NCBI GenBank assembly: GCA_020217035.1
Contig: JAIWOG010000090.1
Coordinates: 1-10,000, forward strand
Length of the DNA stretch: 10,000 bases
Origin: Magnetospirillum sp.
GTDB lineage: Bacteria; Pseudomonadota; Alphaproteobacteria; Rhodospirillales; Magnetospirillaceae
Direction of reading: 5' to 3'
Shown: one piece after another, positions 1 to 4,510 of the stretch
Layout of the letters: each line of letters begins with the position of its first letter
Numbering within the stretch: position 1 is the first letter of the stretch
Notes under the pieces: generated by a model
Database searches by the model: none
Told to the model about the DNA's origin: nothing
The model's input: only the letters and a program-made list of their open reading frames with translations
Made by a program: the position numbers and the translations under genes

Positions 1-18
1 TGCCAGGAACCGAGCGCC

Positions 19-39
19 GGCTGTACCCGAGGTACAGCC
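19..39. repeat. Perfect 9-bp hairpin with 3-nt loop
   Basis: GGCTGTACC (19-27) and GGTACAGCC (31-39) are exact reverse complements separated by CGA. No T-tract follows on either strand, so it is not a classical intrinsic terminator. Its nearness to the hairpin at 42-57 suggests a REP-like unit. Confidence 0.6.
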
Positions 40-41
40 AA

Positions 42-57
42 GCGACGGTGACGTCGC
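42..57. repeat. Perfect 6-bp hairpin with 4-nt loop
   Basis: GCGACG (42-47) pairs with CGTCGC (52-57) around the loop GTGA. It sits 2 nt after the hairpin at 19-39, so a transcript of either strand would carry two adjacent stem-loops. Confidence 0.5.
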
Positions 58-85
58 AGTACGGCGTCTTAGGCGAACCCGAAGG

Positions 86-184
86 GCAGGCCCCACAAGG
101 CCATCTGACCCTGCCGTCAAATTGGGCAATAGCCCCGCTATCGCCTGCATTTCCCGGCATCTTATATGGCCTTGTGGGGCCTGC
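86..184. repeat. 19-bp perfect inverted repeat around a 61-bp spacer
   Basis: The left arm GCAGGCCCCACAAGGCCAT (86-104) is the exact reverse complement of the right arm (166-184). Complementarity stops at both ends of the arms. No target-site duplication is obvious next to them. The right arm ends 30 nt past the stop codon of the lipoprotein gene, so in that transcript the pair could form a long stem, acting as a terminator, an RNA-stabilising structure or a REP/MITE-type element. No T-tract follows, and the role is inference. Confidence 0.7.
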
Positions 185-214
185 AGAACGCTATGGGGTT
201 TATGAGTTTACGCC

Positions 215-460
215 CTAATCCAGCGATTGCGCCCGGATGGTCCCGGTGGGTTCCGGCGCCGCCGACACGGGCTCGGGTTCTGCGACCTGCGCCACGTCGG
301 CGGCGGGCGCCGCGGTTGGCTGAGCGTTGGTGTTTCCCGATTCCGCCGCGGCTGGCTGCTTGCTTTTCTCGTACTGCTTCACACCGTGAGCCGCCAAGTC
401 GACCACGGCACATCCCGCCAAACAGGGAAGCAGCAACAACGATAAAAAATATTTCGACAT
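215..460 (-). CDS. Small predicted lipoprotein of unknown function (81 aa)
   Basis: The product opens with a short charged N-terminus (MSK), a hydrophobic stretch rich in leucine (residues 5-14) and a lipobox LAGC (14-17). This predicts cleavage by signal peptidase II and lipidation of Cys17. Residue +2 is Ala rather than Asp, which by the usual Lol rule favours the outer membrane. The mature part is about 65 residues and low in complexity, rich in Ala, Pro, Glu and Gln, without a domain I recognise. The ATG is preceded by AAAGG about 7 nt upstream. The gene starts 65 nt beyond the pta-ackA terminator on the same strand, so it probably has its own promoter, though I found no convincing one. 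The lipobox and ribosome binding site support a real gene; its role is unknown. Confidence 0.72.
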   Translation of the reverse strand: MSKYFLSLLLLPCLAGCAVVDLAAHGVKQYEKSKQPAAAESGNTNAQPTAAPAADVAQVAEPEPVSAAPEPTGTIRAQSLD

Positions 461-525
461 GGGGGAACCTTTTGCGTCGCCGATGGGGCGAACGCTACAC
501 CGGTGCGTATTTTTTTCGCAAGTGC

Positions 526-561
526 AAAGAAAATCCCCCGCCAGTCCCTGCCGGCGGGGGA
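526..561 (-). terminator. Intrinsic terminator of the pta-ackA operon
   Basis: CCCCCGCC (535-542) and GGCGGGGG (553-560) form a perfect GC-rich 8-bp stem with a 10-nt loop, extended by one T-A pair (534/561). Read on the minus strand it is followed by TTTTCTTT (526-533). It begins about 43 nt after the ackA stop codon. No T-tract follows on the plus strand, so it works in one direction. Confidence 0.85.
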
Positions 562-603
562 AAGTCTTGTCACGCCACCCAGAGTTGCGGACGAAAGCGA
601 ATC

Positions 604-1806
604 TTATTGCGCCGCCTGCCGCTGCAGGTGGACCACGGCGCGGGTGTGTTTGGCGATCATCATTTCCTCGTCGGTGGGAATGACGAAGACCGGCACCCGG
701 CTTTGCGCGGCGGTGATCGTGGTGGCGTTGGCGTCGTTGGCGGCCTGATCCAACTGGATGCCCAGCCAGGCAGCCCCTTCGCAGACCATGCGACGCACCG
801 GAGCGGAACGCTCGCCGATCCCGGCGGTGAACACCACTGCGTCCAGCCCCCCCATGGCAGCGGCCAGCGATCCCAGTTCCCGGCGAATACGGTAACAGAA
901 CAAGTCAACCGCTTCGGCGGCATGGGGGTTGTCGCTTTCCAGCAGCACCCGCATGTCGTTGGAAACGCCGGAAACACCCAGCAGCCCCGATTGCTTGTAA
1001 AGCAGGGTCTCGATCTGCTTGGCGTTCATCTTCTTCTCTTCCAGCAGATACAAGATGACGCCGGGATCCAAGTTGCCGGTGCGGGTGCCCATGGGCAGGC
1101 CGTCGACGGCGGTGAAGCCCAAGGTCGACGCCACCGAGCGGCCATTGTCGATGGCGCACATGGACGCCCCCGACCCCAAATGGCAGACCACAACCTTGCC
1201 AGCCGCCTTTTCCGGCGAAATCTCGCGCAAGCGGCGGCTGATATATTCATAGGACAGGCCATGGAAGCCGTAACGGCGTACGCCTTCCTCGGTCAACTCG
1301 CGCGGCAGGGCGAAGGTGGTCGCCACCGGGGGATTGCTGGCGTGGAAGGCGGTGTCGAAGCACGCCACCTGGGGCAGCCCCGGATGCACCTTGGCCAGGG
1401 CACGGATGGGGGCCAGGTTGTGCGGCTGATGCAAGGGCGCCAGCGGCACCAGCTTGTCCAACGCACCAAGCGTCAACTCGTCCACCAACACCGGCTCGCT
1501 GTATTTGGCGCCGCCGTGGACGACGCGGTGACCAGCGGCGACCAGCCGGGCGTCCCCCAGGTGATCCTCGACCCAATCGATCAGGTGTTTCAGCAGGTCT
1601 TCGTGGTTCAGATTGCTGTCGGCAGGCCAGCGTTGCTCGGCCAGAACGGCGCCATCGGGACCTTGCGCGATGAAATGCGGGGCGACGTTGATGCCCTCGA
1701 CCTGTCCCTTGGATTGTAGATCCGGCTTTTGATCGCCGTTGGACAGATAAAGCGAGAACTTGATGGAAGACGACCCGGCATTGATGACCAGAATACCGTC
1801 ACGCAT
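604..1806 (-). CDS. ackA: Acetate kinase
   Basis: Acetate kinase reversibly transfers phosphate between acetyl-phosphate and ADP, giving acetate and ATP, in the cytoplasm. The 400-residue length is typical. The ASKHA-fold signature NAGSSSIKFSLY is at 9-20. Counterparts of known active-site residues are visible: Asn9, Arg94 (GHRVVHGG), Asp151 (FDTAFH), His182 (GFHG), Arg242 (GTRTGNLDPG), the nucleotide-site TAGIGE (327-332) and Glu380 (PTDEE). The motif after His182 reads GLSYEY where many relatives have GTSHxY; I believe this variant occurs in other proteobacterial enzymes. The ATG is preceded by GAAAGGGAAA. It starts 12 nt after the stop of pta and is followed by an intrinsic terminator, so it is the second and last gene of the operon. 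A propionate or butyrate kinase role is possible, but the motifs fit acetate kinase best. Confidence 0.96.
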   Translation of the reverse strand: MRDGILVINAGSSSIKFSLYLSNGDQKPDLQSKGQVEGINVAPHFIAQGPDGAVLAEQRWPADSNLNHEDLLKHLIDWVEDHLGDARLVAAGHRVVHGGAKYSEPVLVDELTLGALDKLVPLAPLHQPHNLAPIRALAKVHPGLPQVACFDTAFHASNPPVATTFALPRELTEEGVRRYGFHGLSYEYISRRLREISPEKAAGKVVVCHLGSGASMCAIDNGRSVASTLGFTAVDGLPMGTRTGNLDPGVILYLLEEKKMNAKQIETLLYKQSGLLGVSGVSNDMRVLLESDNPHAAEAVDLFCYRIRRELGSLAAAMGGLDAVVFTAGIGERSAPVRRMVCEGAAWLGIQLDQAANDANATTITAAQSRVPVFVIPTDEEMMIAKHTRAVVHLQRQAAQ

Positions 1807-1818
1807 GGCTTTCCCTTT

Positions 1819-3228
1819 CTATTCTGCAGCGGCCTTGCCGCCCGAGCGGCGAGCATGGGCGAACAACACGGCGACGGCACAACTGGCCAGACGGGCCTTG
1901 GCCGAATCGGCACGGCTGGTCAGAACGATCGGCACCCGGGCACCCAGCACGATGCCGGCGGCATCGGCGTCGGCCAGGTAGGACAATTGCTTGGCCAGCA
2001 TGTTGCCGGCTTCCAGGTCGGGCACCAACAGAATGTCGGCCTGACCGGCCACCGGCGAGCTGATCTTCTTGATCTTGGCGGCTTCCGCCGAGATGGCGTT
2101 GTCAAAGGCCAAGGGACCGTCCAGCACCGCGCCGGTGATCTGCCCACGATCGGCCATCTTGCACAAAGCGGCCGCCTCGATGGTCGAGTTGATCTTGGGA
2201 TAGACGGTCTCGACCGCCGACAGGATCGCCACCTTGGGCTTGTCCACCCCCATGCACAGCGCCAGGTCGATGGCGTTCTGGGCGATGTCCACCTTGTCTT
2301 CCAAGGATGGGTAGATGTTGATGGCGGCGTCCGAGATCAGCAACATCTTGGAATAGGTGGGGACGTCCATGACGAAGACGTGGCTGATGCGACGCCCGGT
2401 ACGCAGACCGGTGGCGCGGCTGGCCACTTCATGCATCATTTCGTCGGTGTGCAGGCTGCCCTTCATCAGCGCCTCGGCCACGCCGGTGCGACACAGTTCC
2501 ACCGATTTCTCGGCCGATTCGTGGCTGTGCTGGGTGTCGATGATCTGCATGCCGGTCAAGTCGAAGCCGAATTCCTCGGCCACCGAGCGAATCTTGGCTT
2601 CCGGTCCGACCAGGATGGGGTTGATCAACCCCTTCTTGAAGGCCTCGACCGGGCCTTCCAGCGACACCTGGTCGCAGGGATGGCACACCGCCACCGAGAT
2701 CGGCTCCAAGCTGGCGCAACGCTCGATGATGTCCTCGAAAACATGGTGACGGCGGCGCAGGGACACTTCGTGCAGTTCGGTGCGCGGCTGCACCACCTTC
2801 TGAGTCGGGGCCAGCACCCGGGCGGTGCCAGCGAAAACCACCACGCCGTCCTGGTTGACCGCCTTGCAGTCGAAAACGACATCCGCCGGAGCGATCTTTT
2901 CCTTGGTGACGATGGTCACGGTGACGGTGTCGCCCACTTCGACAGAGTTCTGGAAGTCGAAAGTCTGACTGCGATAGACGGTGCCGGCGCCGGGAAGCTG
3001 GTTGCCCAGGACAGCGGAAAGCAACGAACCCGTCCACAGGGAATGGGCCAGGACCTTGCGGTGGCTTGCAAGGCTGGACGCCTGCTCGGCGTTATAATGA
3101 GTGGGATTAAGGTCGCCGGTGGCGACACCAAACAATTCCACATCTTCCATCCGGCAGGTCCGGGTCAACGTGGCGCTGTCGCCCACCTTGATTTCGTCCC
3201 AGGTCCGGTTTTCCATCATTTCGACCAT
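1819..3228 (-). CDS. pta: MaoC-like domain fused to phosphate acetyl/butyryltransferase
   Basis: A 469-residue two-domain protein. Residues about 8-145 are a MaoC/(R)-enoyl-CoA hydratase hot-dog domain with the motif FGVATGDLNPTHYN, giving the catalytic-type pair Asp39 and His44 (Asp-x4-His). Residues about 155-465 are a PTA/PTB domain with GAVLDGPLAFDNAIS (366-380), VPDLEAGNML (402-411) and VPIVLTSRADS, in which Ser438 and Arg439 match active-site residues of phosphotransacetylases. The expected reaction is acetyl-CoA + phosphate to acetyl-phosphate + CoA. Longer acyl-CoAs are possible, since the C-terminal domain also resembles phosphate butyryltransferases. The fusion matches proteins annotated as bifunctional enoyl-CoA hydratase/phosphate acetyltransferase; whether the hydratase half is active is unknown. 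The chosen ATG (3228) has GGAG 6 nt upstream and lies 34-40 nt below a good promoter. The in-frame ATG at 3312 lies upstream of that promoter and has no such support. It is translationally close to ackA (12 nt). Confidence 0.9.
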   Translation of the reverse strand: MVEMMENRTWDEIKVGDSATLTRTCRMEDVELFGVATGDLNPTHYNAEQASSLASHRKVLAHSLWTGSLLSAVLGNQLPGAGTVYRSQTFDFQNSVEVGDTVTVTIVTKEKIAPADVVFDCKAVNQDGVVVFAGTARVLAPTQKVVQPRTELHEVSLRRRHHVFEDIIERCASLEPISVAVCHPCDQVSLEGPVEAFKKGLINPILVGPEAKIRSVAEEFGFDLTGMQIIDTQHSHESAEKSVELCRTGVAEALMKGSLHTDEMMHEVASRATGLRTGRRISHVFVMDVPTYSKMLLISDAAINIYPSLEDKVDIAQNAIDLALCMGVDKPKVAILSAVETVYPKINSTIEAAALCKMADRGQITGAVLDGPLAFDNAISAEAAKIKKISSPVAGQADILLVPDLEAGNMLAKQLSYLADADAAGIVLGARVPIVLTSRADSAKARLASCAVAVLFAHARRSGGKAAAE

Positions 3229-3268
3229 TGCCCACTCCAATCTTGGCCAAAAGCATGTTGCAATGCGG

Positions 3269-3297
3269 AATATACCGACAAAGAACAGGGGTGTACA
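3269..3297 (-). promoter_or_regulatory. Predicted sigma70-type promoter of pta-ackA
   Basis: On the minus strand TGTACA (3292-3297, 4 of 6 to the -35 consensus) is followed after exactly 17 nt by TATATT (3269-3274, 5 of 6 to the -10 consensus). Transcription would start near 3262, giving a leader of roughly 34 nt before the pta ATG at 3228. The prediction rests on consensus match and position only. Confidence 0.55.
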
Positions 3298-3381
3298 TCC
3301 ATCAGCCAGCATCCTTCATGGATCGGTCACACGGTAGATCTTCCGAACATGACAAGTCAGCTTGACGCATGCCTCCCCCGC

Positions 3382-3414
3382 GTGTCAGTCCCTTGCCTGA
3401 CGCTCCCTTTTTTC
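3382..3414 (+). terminator. Weak terminator-like hairpin upstream of the transporter gene
   Basis: GTGTCAG (3382-3388) pairs with CTGACGC (3397-3403) through one G-T wobble and an 8-nt loop, followed by TCCCTTTTTTC (3404-3414) on the plus strand. It lies 43 nt before the transporter start. It could attenuate the transporter leader or stop stray antisense transcription of the pta promoter region, or be chance. Confidence 0.25.
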
Positions 3415-3430
3415 ATTAGCTATCACTAAT
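3415..3430. promoter_or_regulatory. Candidate operator palindrome ATTAG-N6-CTAAT
   Basis: ATTAG (3415-3419) and CTAAT (3426-3430) form a symmetric 16-bp site in an AT-rich patch, 26 nt before the transporter ATG, in otherwise GC-rich DNA. The size and symmetry suit a dimeric regulator, but the factor is not identifiable and a chance palindrome of this length cannot be excluded. Confidence 0.3.
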
Positions 3431-3456
3431 TATTGAATTCCCACGGATGCACCTCC

Positions 3457-4419
3457 ATGGCCGACACCGCCCCCCCTTCGTCCCTGCCGCATGTTCCGGT
3501 GACCATCTTCGCGTCGGTGATGGGGCTGGCCGGCCTTGGCCTAGCCTGGCGCAAGGGGCATTCCGTTCTCGGCCTTCCCGACATGGTGTCGGAAGTCTTC
3601 CTGGCCATCGCCGGCGTGACCTTCCTTGCCGCCCTGGTCACCTACGCCATGAAAGCGCTGCGCCATCCCCAGGCGGTGATGGGCGAGTTCAACCACCCGG
3701 TTCGTTCCGCCTTCTTTTCGACTTTCCCCATCGGCCTGCTGCTGCTGGCGGCGGGGCTGCACACTTACCACGCCGACAGCGCCTTCATCCTGTGGGCGGT
3801 CGGCGCGGTGTTGCAATTGCTGCTGACCATCCGCCTGATCGTGCGCTGGATGGTGCACAAGCAGGAAATCCATCACGTCAACGCCGCTTGGTTCATTCCC
3901 ATCGTCGGCAACATCATCGTCCCTATTCTCGGGGCACGAATTGGATTGAACGAGATTTCCTGGTTCTTCCTGTCGGTGGGTTTGCTGTTCTGGCTGCCCA
4001 TGCTGACCATCATCCTGTATCGGGTGATCTTCCACGACGCCCTGCCGCCGCGTCTGATGCCGACCTTGTTCATCCTGCTGCCGCCCCCTTCCATCGGCTA
4101 CGTCTCGTATGTTGGGCTGACCGGCACCGTGGATTCCTTCGCCCAGGTCCTGATCAACGGAGCGCTTTTCCTGACCTTGGTCCTGATGGCCAAGTCGAAA
4201 AGCTTCGTCGGCCTGCCCTTTGCCGTGTCCTGGTGGGCGTTCACCTTCCCGCTTGACGCCGTCGCCTTGGCCGCCATCGAACACGCCCACCGTTTTCCCA
4301 TGGGCTTGTGGCCGGTGGTCGGTGCCATCCTGTTGGCCATGGCCAGCTTGGTGGTGGTGCTGGTGGCGGTGCGCACGGTGATGGCCATCGCCGCCGGTTC
4401 CCTGTTCCATCCTGAATGA
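3457..4419 (+). CDS. TDT/SLAC1-family (TehA-like) membrane transporter or anion channel
   Basis: A 320-residue, strongly hydrophobic inner-membrane protein with about ten transmembrane helices, spread evenly from residue 8 to 315. Length and pattern match the tellurite-resistance/dicarboxylate transporter (TDT) family, which includes TehA, yeast Mae1 and the plant anion channel SLAC1. The segment VGLPFAVSWWAFTFPLDA near residues 250-267 resembles the SWWAxTFP region of TehA-like proteins, which holds the pore-gating phenylalanine. AWFIPIVGNIIVP (about 146-158) is another family-like stretch. Substrate cannot be read from sequence; members handle C4-dicarboxylates, chloride, nitrate or sulfite. 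Lying between pta-ackA and an acyl-CoA synthetase hints at a small carboxylate, by inference only. The ATG at 3457 has only a weak GGA at about 9-nt spacing; a TTG at 3433 in the same frame has no ribosome binding site. It is divergent from pta and 91 nt before the next gene on the same strand, with no terminator between. Confidence 0.85.
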   Translation: MADTAPPSSLPHVPVTIFASVMGLAGLGLAWRKGHSVLGLPDMVSEVFLAIAGVTFLAALVTYAMKALRHPQAVMGEFNHPVRSAFFSTFPIGLLLLAAGLHTYHADSAFILWAVGAVLQLLLTIRLIVRWMVHKQEIHHVNAAWFIPIVGNIIVPILGARIGLNEISWFFLSVGLLFWLPMLTIILYRVIFHDALPPRLMPTLFILLPPPSIGYVSYVGLTGTVDSFAQVLINGALFLTLVLMAKSKSFVGLPFAVSWWAFTFPLDAVALAAIEHAHRFPMGLWPVVGAILLAMASLVVVLVAVRTVMAIAAGSLFHPE

Positions 4420-4510
4420 GTTCGCTCAATTAGTGTTTTCCCCATGTTGCGACGCACAAGATAGAAGACTAAGGTGACGACCAACGCATTAGGTCGAACC
4501 GAGGCACATC

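Larger units (their letters stand above)
1..214. other. Palindrome-rich intergenic region without a supported gene
   Basis: No reading frame here has a start, ribosome binding site and family resemblance that would support a gene. The stretch instead carries several self-complementary segments: a 9-bp hairpin at 19-39, a 6-bp hairpin at 42-57, and a 19-bp perfect inverted repeat at 86-104 and 166-184 whose spacer holds a smaller imperfect hairpin (126-144). It lies just beyond the 3' end of the lipoprotein gene, so it could be a 3' regulatory or termination region, or a dispersed intergenic repeat of the REP/BIME or MITE kind. A frame open from base 1 to a TGA at 49-51 could be the tail of a gene outside the window, but nothing in it is recognisable. 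Confidence 0.5.

Noticed and set aside
1..51. Tail of an upstream protein gene reading to a TGA at 49-51
   Set aside because: Only 16 codons are visible, with no recognisable sequence, and the same bases form perfect hairpins that better explain them.
166..1719. Long plus-strand open frame (517 codons) opposite the lipoprotein and ackA genes
   Set aside because: It lies antisense to ackA, whose active-site motifs are unmistakable. Its translation is rich in Gly, His, Arg and Gln without domains, as expected of a complementary frame in high-GC DNA.
3229..3312. Longer N-terminus for pta from an ATG at 3312
   Set aside because: That ATG lies upstream of the predicted -35 box, has no ribosome binding site, and the added 28 residues do not resemble the MaoC domain; the ATG at 3228 has GGAG at 6 nt.
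1729..3429. Long plus-strand open frame (566 codons) opposite pta
   Set aside because: It is a complementary-strand artefact of pta: biased composition, no recognisable family, no proper ribosome binding site, and it runs through the pta promoter.
3433..3456. TTG start adding eight residues to the transporter
   Set aside because: No Shine-Dalgarno sequence precedes the TTG, and the added residues are not hydrophobic or family-like; the ATG at 3457 is preferred, though its own site is weak.
4447..4475. Possible promoter TTGCGA-N17-TAAGGT before the synthetase-GNAT gene
   Set aside because: The -10 element matches the consensus at only three positions, so co-transcription with the transporter or an unseen promoter is equally likely.
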